Assembly (NCBI GenBank): GCA_900471515.1
Contig: UCFC01000040.1
Coordinates: 1-64,000 of the forward strand
Direction: 5' to 3'
Origin: Hyphomicrobiales bacterium
Lineage (GTDB): Bacteria > Pseudomonadota > Alphaproteobacteria > Rhizobiales > Rhizobiaceae
DNA: 64,000 nt
Under the pieces are notes generated by a model. The model was given only the letters and a program-made list of their open reading frames with translations. It had not been told where the DNA came from and searched no databases. Made by a program: the position numbers and the translations under genes. Shown in pieces: positions 26,125-34,461 of the stretch; the stretch's first letter is position 1; each line of letters begins with the position of its first letter.

Positions 26125-27152
26125 TGGCGGGAGAGAGAGTCACTTCGAACGATGTCGCAAGGCTTGCAGGCGTCAGCCAGTCGGCAGTGTCGCGCTATTA
26201 TTCTACGGGAAACCTGGTTTCGACCAAGGCAGGCGAAAAGATCAAGCAGGCGGCAGAACAGCTTGGCTACAGGCCAAATGTTCTTGCCAGGTCGCTGATC
26301 ACCGGACGCAGCCGGATGATCGGTCTGGTCGTCGCCTATCTCGAAAACTACTTCTATCCTGAAGTCGTCGAACGCTTGTCGAAAGCCCTGCAGGATCAGG
26401 GCTATCATGTGCTGGTCTTCATTTCCTCGCCGGCCTCGGTCGTGGAGAATGTCGATCAGATCACACAGGAGATCCTTGACTATCAGGTTGACGGGATCGT
26501 GCTCGCCTCGGCTACCATGTCGTCGGAACTTGCTGCGCGCTGCCATGCTCACGGAGTTCCGATCGTTCTCTTCAATCGCCTCCAGGACGATCCGCGTCTC
26601 TCGACCGTAACGTCAGACAATCATGGCGGCGGCCGCAAACTTGCAGAATTGCTCGTGTCCCTCGGCCATGAGCGATTTGGATACATCGCCGGTTATGAAG
26701 GCGCATCGACACAGCGGGATCGTGAGGCCGGTTTTCGCGAGGGCCTCGAAGCGTCGGGACACAGGCTGTTTGCCCGTGAGGTGGGCAATTTTCGCTATGA
26801 CGAGGCGCAGGCAGCGGCACGGCGAATGTTTACGGGACCCGAGCGGCCCGATGCCGTCTTCGTCTGTAACGATCACATGGCATTTGCCGTCATGGATGTC
26901 CTTCGCTACGAGCTCGGCCTGCGTATTCCCGATGATGTGTCCGTCGTCGGTTTCGACGACGTTCCACCCGCCCGGTGGCCAGCCTACAGCCTCACGACGT
27001 TCCGTCAGGATGTCGACGACATGGTCGCCGAGACGCTGAGGACGCTCATGGAAAGCGTCAATGGCGCGGGCGGTGTTCCGCGCCGCGTCGTGCTCGACGG
27101 TTTTCTCGTTCAGCGTGCCACCACCCGGCGCGCGCCCACATCCGCAACCTAG
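26124..27152 (+). CDS. LacI-family transcriptional repressor
   Basis: 342 residues from the ATG in the TGATG overlap. N-terminal HTH (VTSNDVARLAGVSQSAVSRY) with the hinge helix ending LARSLI, then a periplasmic-binding-like sensor domain (SRMIGLVVAYLENYFYPEV, VSVVGFDDV). The HTH has RYYST where most members read RVLNG, which could alter operator preference. Two candidate operators with a central CG are at 18326-18339 and 27203-27216. It probably senses the imported compound or a metabolite and represses the operon it belongs to. Confidence 0.92.
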   Translation: MAGERVTSNDVARLAGVSQSAVSRYYSTGNLVSTKAGEKIKQAAEQLGYRPNVLARSLITGRSRMIGLVVAYLENYFYPEVVERLSKALQDQGYHVLVFISSPASVVENVDQITQEILDYQVDGIVLASATMSSELAARCHAHGVPIVLFNRLQDDPRLSTVTSDNHGGGRKLAELLVSLGHERFGYIAGYEGASTQRDREAGFREGLEASGHRLFAREVGNFRYDEAQAAARRMFTGPERPDAVFVCNDHMAFAVMDVLRYELGLRIPDDVSVVGFDDVPPARWPAYSLTTFRQDVDDMVAETLRTLMESVNGAGGVPRRVVLDGFLVQRATTRRAPTSAT

Positions 27153-27202
27153 ACAGACGAGCAGGCTCGCTTTGCAGGGGTCAGCTTGTCATTTCGTTGG
27201 AC

Positions 27203-27216
27203 TGCATACGTATGAA
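27203..27216. promoter_or_regulatory. LacI-type operator, copy 2
   Basis: TGCATACGTATGAA, with a perfect CATACGTATG core, lies just ahead of the double-cupin gene and overlaps its first possible ATG (27212). It shares 12 of 14 positions with the copy at 18326-18339. Confidence 0.55.
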
Positions 27217-27226
27217 AGGCGAAGAA

Positions 27227-28198
27227 ATGCAGATATCGCAGCAGGAAATGGAAAAACGCATCGTCCGCTACGCCGAGCTAAAGCCATGCCGCACGGCCTT
27301 TATTGACGCGCACACTCCAGGCTCCAACCAGAAGGAAAACTTCACCATCATCGGTGGCGGTGTTTCCGAAAGCCCCGATCAGCACGTTCACATCAAGGAA
27401 ACGCCGGGCTTCAACATCGGTGCCGCCGGCCAGCCGCCGAAATGCCGCAACTCGCTCCACTCGCACCGGACGGCCGAAGTCTTCTTTGTGCTCAAGGGAA
27501 CATGGCGCTTCTTCTGGGGTCGCTATGGCAAGGCTGGAGAAGTCGTGCTCCAGGAGGGCGACATCTTTAACATTCCGACCGGCATCTTCCGCGGTTTCGA
27601 AAACATCGGCACCGACTACGGAATGATCATGGCCATCCTCGGTGGCGACGATGCCGGCGGCGGCGTCATCTGGGCACCTCAGGTCATCGAGGACGCGAAG
27701 GATCACGGTCTGGTGCTCGGTGAAAACGGCAAGCTCTATGACACGAAGAAGGGGCAAGCGCTGCCGGACGGCATCAAGCCGATGCCGTTGCTGACCGAGG
27801 AAGAGCTCAAGGGCTTCCCGGAAACGCCCGTCCACGACGTCGTGCGGGACTATGTGGCGCGTTATTGGGACCTGATGTCCCTTGCTCAGTCGTCTCCTGC
27901 CAAGGTCATCGGTGAAAAGGCGCTGCTGCGCGACAAGCCAGGCTTCGAGGTGCAATTTTTGACACGTGGCTCGATCGGTGAGGATGCCTACAGCCTGGAT
28001 CGCCACGAAGTTCTCATGGTGATGCGCGGCCATTGGCGGCTCGCATGGGACGGGGGTGAAGCCTTCCTCGCACCCGGCGATACCTGCGCCGTACCGCCGG
28101 GCCTGCGCCATAGCCTGCAGCCGTCGATGACCGGTGAGGCAAGCCTCTACCGGGTGATCGGCACGGCGGACAAGGCCGGCCCCACCTGGCGCGGTTGA
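27227..28198 (+). CDS. Double-cupin protein
   Basis: 323 residues with two cupin barrels. The first carries LHSHRTAEVFFVLKG and EGDIFNIPTGIFRGFENIG (His, His, Glu metal set); the second HEVLMVMRGHWRLAWDG and APGDTCAVPPGLRHSL. This bicupin layout occurs in dioxygenases, isomerases and lyases; no reaction can be assigned. ATG at 27227 follows AAGGCGAAG; an ATG at 27212 overlaps the putative operator and is less likely. No signal peptide. It follows lacI and precedes an RraA-like gene and a hydrolase, so it belongs to the same catabolic unit. Confidence 0.82.
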   Translation: MQISQQEMEKRIVRYAELKPCRTAFIDAHTPGSNQKENFTIIGGGVSESPDQHVHIKETPGFNIGAAGQPPKCRNSLHSHRTAEVFFVLKGTWRFFWGRYGKAGEVVLQEGDIFNIPTGIFRGFENIGTDYGMIMAILGGDDAGGGVIWAPQVIEDAKDHGLVLGENGKLYDTKKGQALPDGIKPMPLLTEEELKGFPETPVHDVVRDYVARYWDLMSLAQSSPAKVIGEKALLRDKPGFEVQFLTRGSIGEDAYSLDRHEVLMVMRGHWRLAWDGGEAFLAPGDTCAVPPGLRHSLQPSMTGEASLYRVIGTADKAGPTWRG

Positions 28199-28207
28199 TA
28201 GAGGCAC

Positions 28208-28255
28208 GCCGCCGACAAAGATGCCGGCGGCCTATTGGAAAGAATAGGCTGCCGG
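28208..28255 (+). ncRNA. Two mutually exclusive hairpins before the RraA-like gene
   Basis: GCCGCCG (28208-28214) can pair with CGGCGGC (28225-28231). The same 28224-28236 stretch can instead pair with 28243-28255 as a 13-bp stem (one G-U pair) around a GGAAAG loop. Sharing of the middle arm gives an attenuator-like layout in the leader of the next gene. It may equally be only an intercistronic stability hairpin. Confidence 0.45.
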
Positions 28256-28294
28256 TCGCCGCGATCCAGCAGGCACGCATGAGGAGGAAGGAAC

Positions 28295-28990
28295 TTGGAC
28301 AAGGAATTACTGACGCTGCTGCGTTCGGTCGATACGCCGACGGTCTGCAACGCGATCGAGGTGGCGCAGGGCAAGCGAGGCTTCGATGCTTTCACGCGCG
28401 GAACGGTACTGTGTTCCGCCCCCGAAGCGCAGCCGGCCGTTGGCTATGCCCGCACGGCAAAGATCGCGGCAAGAATGCCGTCGCGCGACGACCCGGCTCT
28501 CATCCGTGAAAGACGAATGGCCTATTATGAACACATGGCCAGCGGTTCCGAGCCGCGTATGGCTGTCATTGAGGATCTGGATTTCCCGGAGGCCGTCGGG
28601 GCCTTCTGGGGTGAGATCAACGCCACCGTCCATCAAGGGCTCGGTCTGTCCGGTGCACTCACGAACGGCGTCATGCGCGATCTCGGTGATGTGCCAAAGG
28701 ATTTTCCCATCATTGCGGGGTCGGTCGGGCCAAGCCATGCCTTCGTCAGGGTCGAGGCTGTCGCCACCACGGTGTCCGTTTTCGGCATGACCGTTTCGCC
28801 CGGCGATCTCGTTCATGCCGACCGCCATGGCGCTGTCGTCGTGCCGCCGGATATCATACCGGTGCTTGCTGATTGCATCCGGAAGCTTCAGGCGACGGAG
28901 CAGATCATCCTCGCGCCCGCGCGCAATCCCGGATTCGACATCCAGCAATTCAAGACTGCATGGCAGGCCTTCGAGAAAAGCCGGACATGA
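28295..28990 (+). CDS. RraA-family protein (HMG/CHA aldolase or decarboxylase-like)
   Basis: 231 residues starting at TTG, preceded by a strong GAGGAGG site; no in-frame ATG fits as well. The family motif TNGVMRDLGDV carries the Arg-Asp and the acidic residue three positions on, found in class II pyruvate aldolases of this group such as 4-hydroxy-4-methyl-2-oxoglutarate aldolase. It could cleave a 4-hydroxy-2-oxo acid to pyruvate or decarboxylate an oxaloacetate-like acid. Its stop overlaps the hydrolase start (ATGA). Regulatory RraA (RNase E inhibitor) function is unlikely given the catabolic operon. Confidence 0.82.
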   Translation: MDKELLTLLRSVDTPTVCNAIEVAQGKRGFDAFTRGTVLCSAPEAQPAVGYARTAKIAARMPSRDDPALIRERRMAYYEHMASGSEPRMAVIEDLDFPEAVGAFWGEINATVHQGLGLSGALTNGVMRDLGDVPKDFPIIAGSVGPSHAFVRVEAVATTVSVFGMTVSPGDLVHADRHGAVVVPPDIIPVLADCIRKLQATEQIILAPARNPGFDIQQFKTAWQAFEKSRT

Positions 28991-29709
28991 GCGAGCGCCG
29001 CACCGCTGGTCCGGACGAACAGTTGCCGCTTGTTTTTGTGCCGGGGACGGCCTGCGATGGACGGATGTTTCAGCCGGTACTCGATCGCCTGAAGCATCCA
29101 AACCCGATCACAATCGAGATCGAAGGCGTCAGGTCGATGTCGGATGCTGCGCGCCGCATACTGTCGAAGGCCCCCGGGCGTTTCGTGCTCTGCGGCTTTT
29201 CCCTGGGCGGTATCGCTGCCCTTGAGATGGTCGCTCAAGAGCCCGAACGTATCGGAAAACTTGTACTGATCGATACGACACCGCGGCCCGATCCGATCCA
29301 AAATGCTGCATTGCGCCGTAGAGCGGTCGCCGAGGCTGCTGCAAGGGGAATGGGTTCATTCATTCTCGACGCGTGGGCAAAGCTCGTTGCGCCGTGTAAC
29401 GGCGATGACCTGGAGATCAGATCGACTATCATCGCCATGGCCGTCGATTGCGGCGTGGCAAAGCTCGCGGACCAGACCGAAGTGGCGATCAATCGCGCCG
29501 ACAGCCGGCCCCGGCTCGGCTCCATCACCCAGCCGACGCTCGTGCTTGCCGGGGAAAGCGAAGCCGTCTGTCCGATTGAGGTTCACCGGGAAATCGCCGC
29601 TAGCATTTCCGGCGCAGAACTGGCGATCATCCCTCAGGCAGGGCATTTCAGTCCACTTGAGCAGCCAAATATGGTGGCGACATACGTAGACAAGTTCCTA
29701 CGGGGGTGA
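28987..29709 (+). CDS. Alpha/beta hydrolase
   Basis: 240 residues, cytoplasmic. Oxyanion motif VPGTACDG near residue 20, nucleophile elbow CGFSLGG near residue 65, acid in LAGESEAVCP and His in QAGHFSPLEQP complete the triad. The ATG overlaps the RraA-like stop by 4 bases. Last gene of the long rightward operon; substrate may be a lactone or ester made by the preceding enzymes. Confidence 0.85.
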   Translation: MSERRTAGPDEQLPLVFVPGTACDGRMFQPVLDRLKHPNPITIEIEGVRSMSDAARRILSKAPGRFVLCGFSLGGIAALEMVAQEPERIGKLVLIDTTPRPDPIQNAALRRRAVAEAAARGMGSFILDAWAKLVAPCNGDDLEIRSTIIAMAVDCGVAKLADQTEVAINRADSRPRLGSITQPTLVLAGESEAVCPIEVHREIAASISGAELAIIPQAGHFSPLEQPNMVATYVDKFLRG

Positions 29710-29733
29710 ATCCCATCTCCGCTTCAAACGCAA

Positions 29734-29749
29734 CATGCTTGCAAGTATG
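29734..29749. repeat. Near-palindrome between convergent operons
   Basis: CATGCTTGCAAGTATG (14 of 16 positions palindromic) is followed by CTTTT. It lies 25 bases after the rightward operon end in the 247-base convergent gap 29710-29956, which holds no gene. It may be a weak terminator or a protein site. Confidence 0.3.
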
Positions 29750-29956
29750 CTTTTCCGATGCTCCACCTCCACGAGAAAATGCAATACGGCGAAGCAGCAA
29801 TGTCTTTAATCTATTCCATCGCGTTTAGGTCTCGCGGTTTGTGGGCTATGTCTTTTCGATGCTTTTCAACCTTCGAATTTGAAGTCATCGTGAAGCAATG
29901 CGGAGGCGGGCCGTGCGTTCAAAGCGATGCGATCATACCGCTTGATGCTTAAGTGT

Positions 29957-30712
29957 TCATCCAACTATTTCAACCTCCACACGCCCGAGGCCGTGAAACT
30001 CGGCGACATATCGCTGCCCTGGACAACCAAAAATCAACCCGGTGAATGTGCCTGTTGTCATGATCTCGCCGAGCTCGAAGCCTCTGGTCGGCTGGACACC
30101 GTGAATGAAATCCAGTGCCGGCAGCAGGGGATCGCCACGGGAATGGCCACCGATGCCGTCGATCAGGGTTTCACCGTCGCAGGTCAGTGTCACCGGGAGA
30201 TTTGAAAGGTCGAACGATCGCCAGTCGGAACGCGCTTCACCGATGACGAGCGCGCCGTTCGACATCCGGTCGACCAGCCGGTCGAGAAGCGGCGTATCCT
30301 GGTAGCTTCTGAATCGCGAGGATACGATCTCGACCACGGGGAGGGCTGTGACAGCCTCCTCGATCTCGGATCGTGCGTAGGGCTTTGTACGAGAGGGAAG
30401 CGCGCGGTCGAAACGGAAAGCGATTTCGCCCTCGATGCCGACGGGGGCGAAAGCCTCGACGCCGATGGTTACGGGTGTCGACAATATATCGCGCTGAAGG
30501 ATTGCTCCCCACATGGCCTCGCCCGACGGGTCCGTTGCAACTTTAAAACCACCAACGGGTTCGCCAAGACGGGCGACAAGCCGCGCCTGCATCGCCAAAG
30601 CCTCCGCGACCGAGGCGGGCCTGCTGCTATCAGGCAGTCTATCTACGCGCTCACCGTCCCGTGCCGCAGCTGCCAGCAGCGAAAGCGCGATATCCTCATC
30701 GGCAGGATCCAT
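29957..30712 (-). CDS. MhpD-type 2-oxopent-4-enoate hydratase-like protein
   Basis: 251 residues of the fumarylacetoacetase/hydratase family: VGGFKVATD near residue 52, then GIEGEIAFRFDR with the paired Glu metal ligands, PVVEIVSSR and ALVIGEARSDW. The family adds water to 2-oxo-4-enoic acids or decarboxylates 4-oxalocrotonate-like acids. Its start overlaps the aldolase stop by one base (TGATG), so it acts next to that aldolase, which would cleave the 4-hydroxy-2-oxo acid product. Last gene of the TRAP operon. Confidence 0.85.
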   Translation of the reverse strand: MDPADEDIALSLLAAAARDGERVDRLPDSSRPASVAEALAMQARLVARLGEPVGGFKVATDPSGEAMWGAILQRDILSTPVTIGVEAFAPVGIEGEIAFRFDRALPSRTKPYARSEIEEAVTALPVVEIVSSRFRSYQDTPLLDRLVDRMSNGALVIGEARSDWRSFDLSNLPVTLTCDGETLIDGIGGHSRGDPLLPALDFIHGVQPTRGFELGEIMTTGTFTGLIFGCPGQRYVAEFHGLGRVEVEIVG

Positions 30713-31434
30713 CAGCTGTCGCTCGCAGTTTCGAAGAACTGACGTGCGCCGCGGACGATGAGATCGTTGATCCAGCCGACGCGGATGAAGTCCTCACGGA
30801 CCGGCTTGCCGGCTGCGCGGATGCGCCGCGAGGCGTCCTCGACGGCCCTGATAACGTCGGGATGACCCGGATTGCCGGGGTAGCCTAGCGATTGTGCAAG
30901 GTCCATCATGCCGAAACTCATATAGTCGATACCTGGCAGGGCAGCGATTTCGCCGGCAGACTCCAGGGCGCCTACGGTCTCGATCATGATCGAAACGCAC
31001 ATATCGTCGTTCGACTGCGCCATATGTGCCGGCATGTCGGCGATACCTGCCATGAATTTCGGTCGGTTGCCGCCGAAGGAACGGTTGCCGATCGGGCCGT
31101 AATAAGCGGCGTCTATGACCGCCTTTGCATCTTCTAGTGAATCGACATGTGGAACGACGATGCCACGCACGCCACGATCCATGAACCGGCAAATGGTGGC
31201 GGGCGAGGGATCGGGTACGCGGGCAATCGCGGTAACGGAGTGGCGTTCGGCCGTCACGCAGGCATATTCGATGTCGCGATTGTCGAAGGCCCCGTGTTCG
31301 CCATCGATATACACATAGTCGATCCCGACGATCGCCAGCAGTTCGATGACGCCGGCATGGGGAAAGGTCAGATGCAGGCCGCGTATCCTGCGGTTCTCGG
31401 CAATGGCGCTCTTGATGCGGTTGGCAGTGGTCAC
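30712..31434 (-). CDS. HpcH/HpaI-family 4-hydroxy-2-oxo acid aldolase
   Basis: 240 residues from a GTG at 31434, which is preceded by AGGAAGGA; the upstream frame is a poor protein. DYVYIDGEHGAFD, MIETVGALE (metal Glu) and SFGMMDLAQSLG (metal Asp) match class II pyruvate aldolases, which split 4-hydroxy-2-oxo acids into pyruvate or another 2-oxo acid plus an aldehyde. It stands between the hydroxyacid dehydrogenase and hydratase genes. CitE-like lyases share the fold but usually lack this GEHG arrangement. Confidence 0.87.
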   Translation of the reverse strand: MTTANRIKSAIAENRRIRGLHLTFPHAGVIELLAIVGIDYVYIDGEHGAFDNRDIEYACVTAERHSVTAIARVPDPSPATICRFMDRGVRGIVVPHVDSLEDAKAVIDAAYYGPIGNRSFGGNRPKFMAGIADMPAHMAQSNDDMCVSIMIETVGALESAGEIAALPGIDYMSFGMMDLAQSLGYPGNPGHPDVIRAVEDASRRIRAAGKPVREDFIRVGWINDLIVRGARQFFETASDS

Positions 31435-31525
31435 GACGATCGTCCTTCCTGTAATATGGGGCATGCAGCAAGCGGATTCGGGCGATGCCGTTGCAGATGG
31501 TCTCAGAGATGAGAGGGCGCTTGCC

Positions 31526-32545
31526 CTACATGATGTGCCGGTCCGGCGAGTAAACCCGAATAGGCGTGCCATCGAGGAATGCCAGCGCATTCTCGATGCT
31601 GTTGCGGTAGAAGATCTGATACATTTCGCGGGTGCCGTAACCGACATGCGGCGTCAAGACGACATTCGGCGCCCGGCGCAAGGGATGATCGTGCGGCAGC
31701 GGCTCTTCGGTGAAGACATCGATTGCGGCCTGGATGCGCTTTTCGTAGAGCGCATCGATGAGCGAGACCTCGTCGATGAGCGGCGCCCGCGACGTATTGA
31801 CGAGAATGGCGCCCTCGCGCATGCGCGAAAGCTCTTCGCGGCCAACGATCTTTTCCGTTTCCGGCGATAGCACGAGATGGATCGAGACGATGTCGGCACG
31901 GGCGAAGAGTTCATCCATGGAGACGGCTTCGACACCGGCTACGGCTGCCTTTTCTGGCGTCATGCTGCGGCTCCATGCGATGACGTTCATCCCGAGCGCA
32001 CGACAATAGGCAGTGACATGCCCGCCGATCAGGCCGAGACCAAGGATTCCAAGTGTCTTACCTGCAAGACGAAAGCCGGGTGCGACATTCTCCTGAAATG
32101 CACCGCCTTTGATCGCGGCGTCGCCTTCAGGGATGCGCCGGACGGCCGCCAGCATCAGCGCGAGGGCGTGTTCTGCAGTATCCTGGCCGTCCTCGCCACC
32201 GCCGGTGATCGAAACCGCGATGCCGCGGCGGATCATCTCGTCGAGGCCACGCGCTCGCCGCCCTGTCATGTTGAAGAATTTCAGCCGGGGAAGCTGCGCG
32301 ATCACTTCATCGGGAAAGGCGGTGCGCTCCCGCATTGCAAGTACGATGTCGAAATCGGCAAGTGTCCGGACGATTTCAGCGGGGTTGCCGAGCGGTTGAT
32401 GGAAGAAGACCACCTCGGCCCGCTCGGTCAATGGCGACCAGTCGGCACTGTGTCGAGCAACACGTTGCCAGTCGTCAAGCACGGCCACGCGTTGTTTCAG
32501 GCGTGTGGACGCATTTTCCTTATGCTCTTCATTCTGCAGAAGCAT
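31526..32545 (-). CDS. D-2-hydroxyacid dehydrogenase (NAD-dependent)
   Basis: 339 residues. NAD motif LGILGLGLIGGHVTAY near residue 160; catalytic Arg in NTSRAPL, Glu in FTEEPLP and His in TPHVGYGT. The enzyme interconverts D-2-hydroxy acids and 2-oxo acids. It is encoded right after the TRAP transporter gene (12 bases) and ahead of the aldolase, so it may oxidise an imported hydroxy acid or reduce a pathway 2-oxo acid. It sits near phosphoglycerate/hydroxypyruvate-type members by layout only; the substrate is unknown. Confidence 0.9.
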   Translation of the reverse strand: MLLQNEEHKENASTRLKQRVAVLDDWQRVARHSADWSPLTERAEVVFFHQPLGNPAEIVRTLADFDIVLAMRERTAFPDEVIAQLPRLKFFNMTGRRARGLDEMIRRGIAVSITGGGEDGQDTAEHALALMLAAVRRIPEGDAAIKGGAFQENVAPGFRLAGKTLGILGLGLIGGHVTAYCRALGMNVIAWSRSMTPEKAAVAGVEAVSMDELFARADIVSIHLVLSPETEKIVGREELSRMREGAILVNTSRAPLIDEVSLIDALYEKRIQAAIDVFTEEPLPHDHPLRRAPNVVLTPHVGYGTREMYQIFYRNSIENALAFLDGTPIRVYSPDRHIM

Positions 32546-32557
32546 TGACTTCCTCGA

Positions 32558-34444
32558 TTATTGGATCAGCCCGATCGACAGCCAGGGGACGAGCGCGATG
32601 ATGATCACGCCGACCGTCAGGATCGCGAGGTAGGGCCAGAGGTGACGCATGGCGCGGTTGGGATCCGCCCCGCCGATTGCACAGGTGATGTAGAAACCGA
32701 CGCCGAAAGGCGGCGTGAAAAGGCCGAGGCTCATCGCTAGGATCGAGACAATCGCATAATAGATCTCGTTGATGCCGAGCTCCTGGGCGATCGGGAACAT
32801 CAGCGGTCCGAAAAGCACGATGGCGGGAAGGCCTTCGAGAACGCTGCCGAGAACGGCGAAAAGCAGGATAGACAGCGCCATGAAGCTCGGCGTTCCGCCC
32901 GGCACCGCCTCAATCGCTTCGGCAAGCGTCTGTGAAAAGCCGGACTGGGTGATTGCCCAGGCCATGGCTGTTGCCGCGCCAGTCACAAAGAGGATGGCCC
33001 CGGACAGCGAGGCGGTCGAGACAAGCATCGGATAGAGGCGGCGCCAATCGAACTGGCGGTAGAGCACGAGGCCGACGATCATCGTATAGACCACGCCGAT
33101 GGTGGAGACTTCCGTCGCCGTGGCGACGCCTTCGACGACGGCGCTTCGGATGACGAAGGGAAGCGCGATTGCGGGAAGAGCAAGCAGCAGGCTCGTCATA
33201 AGCGCGCTGCGGTCGACTGAAGCGGTACGGCTGAGCGTGGCTCTGCGCGTGCGGAACCAGATGAAGACGCAGAGCATGGCACCGAGAAGGGCGGCCGGCA
33301 GCAGGCCGGCGGTAAAGAGGCTGGCAATCGACAGTCCCGTGACCGAGCCGACAGCAATGAGGATGAGACTTGGCGGCACGGTTTCAGTCTGTGCGCCCGT
33401 CGCGGCAAGCAGTGCCGTCATTTCGGCGCGGTCATTGCCCAGCTTTTCCATTTCGGGAAAGAGGGCCGGTGCGATTGCCGCCATGTCGGCTGCCTTGGAG
33501 CCGGAAATGCCAGAAACGAGATACATTGCCGCGACCAGCACATATTGCAGCCCGCCGCGGACATGGCCGAGAAGGTTCGAGAGAAATGCGATCATGCGCT
33601 GCGCCATGCCGGTCATTTCGATCAGCAGGCCGAGGAAGACGAAGGTCGGAATGGCGAGCAGGAGCAGTTGTGACATGCCGGCATCCAGCCGCGCCACCAG
33701 GATCGAGGGCGGTACGTAGGTGCCAAGGATCAGATAACCGAAGGTCGCGGTGCTGAAGGCAAATGCGATGGGAATGCCGGCAAAGACCATCAGCGGCACG
33801 CCGATCAGAAAGAAGATCGCCAGATTGGCCTGGTCGAGCTCGAGGAGCGTCGATTGCAGCAGCGCCAGGATGCCAGCGGCAATGATGGTCGCGGCGAGAG
33901 AGACGAGAGCGACCTTCGCAGGCAGCAGCCGCAGCCGGAACAAGGCGGCGATAATCATCAGTCCGATGCCGACGGGCATGGCGGCCGCTCTCCAGAAGAG
34001 TGAGATCTCCAGGCTCGGGCTGATAACGCCTGCTTCGGTCTGCACATGCTCGAAGGAGGGCGGCAGCAGCAGGGCGAGGAATACGATCACGACGGCAAGC
34101 GCAAATCCCGAGAGATAGGTCTGCCACGACGCCGGCAGCATGGAGACGAATGTCGTCATGCGCATATGCTCCCAGCGCCGCAGCGCGATCGCAGAGCCGA
34201 GCGTTCCAAGCCAGAGAAAGACAATGGAATTGAATTCGTCCGTCCAGACCAGGGGGTGATGGAAAACGTAGCGGGCAACGATGCCGACGAAGAGGACGAC
34301 GATCTCGATGGCGAGCAGGATGGCAGCCGCAGCAGAGATCGCCTGGACGAAAAATGCGTCGCAACTTGTCAGCAGCCCGCCTCTCTGCCTGGAATTTGCC
34401 GGCCCGTCGATCGTCCGCCCTGTCAATATGTCTGCTCCCGCCAT
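32558..34444 (-). CDS. TRAP transporter, fused small and large membrane subunits (DctQ-DctM)
   Basis: 628 residues. The first 180 carry four membrane segments with the DctQ pattern (RYVFHHPLVWTDEFNSIVFL, RRWEHMRM); from about 195 on, a 12-TM DctM domain (GVPLMVFAGIPIAFAFS, TFVFLGLLIEMTG, ISGSKAADMAAIAP, TPPFGVGFYI). Separate dctQ and dctM genes are more usual, so this is a natural fusion. It works with the binding protein at 35412 to import an organic acid with Na+ gradient energy. Confidence 0.93.
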   Translation of the reverse strand: MAGADILTGRTIDGPANSRQRGGLLTSCDAFFVQAISAAAAILLAIEIVVLFVGIVARYVFHHPLVWTDEFNSIVFLWLGTLGSAIALRRWEHMRMTTFVSMLPASWQTYLSGFALAVVIVFLALLLPPSFEHVQTEAGVISPSLEISLFWRAAAMPVGIGLMIIAALFRLRLLPAKVALVSLAATIIAAGILALLQSTLLELDQANLAIFFLIGVPLMVFAGIPIAFAFSTATFGYLILGTYVPPSILVARLDAGMSQLLLLAIPTFVFLGLLIEMTGMAQRMIAFLSNLLGHVRGGLQYVLVAAMYLVSGISGSKAADMAAIAPALFPEMEKLGNDRAEMTALLAATGAQTETVPPSLILIAVGSVTGLSIASLFTAGLLPAALLGAMLCVFIWFRTRRATLSRTASVDRSALMTSLLLALPAIALPFVIRSAVVEGVATATEVSTIGVVYTMIVGLVLYRQFDWRRLYPMLVSTASLSGAILFVTGAATAMAWAITQSGFSQTLAEAIEAVPGGTPSFMALSILLFAVLGSVLEGLPAIVLFGPLMFPIAQELGINEIYYAIVSILAMSLGLFTPPFGVGFYITCAIGGADPNRAMRHLWPYLAILTVGVIIIALVPWLSIGLIQ

Positions 34445-34461
34445 GTCTTTCTCCTCCCTGC

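Noticed and set aside
28295..28990. RNase E inhibitor RraA
   Set aside because: Catabolic context and pyruvate-aldolase-type motif make an enzyme more likely than an RNA-decay regulator.
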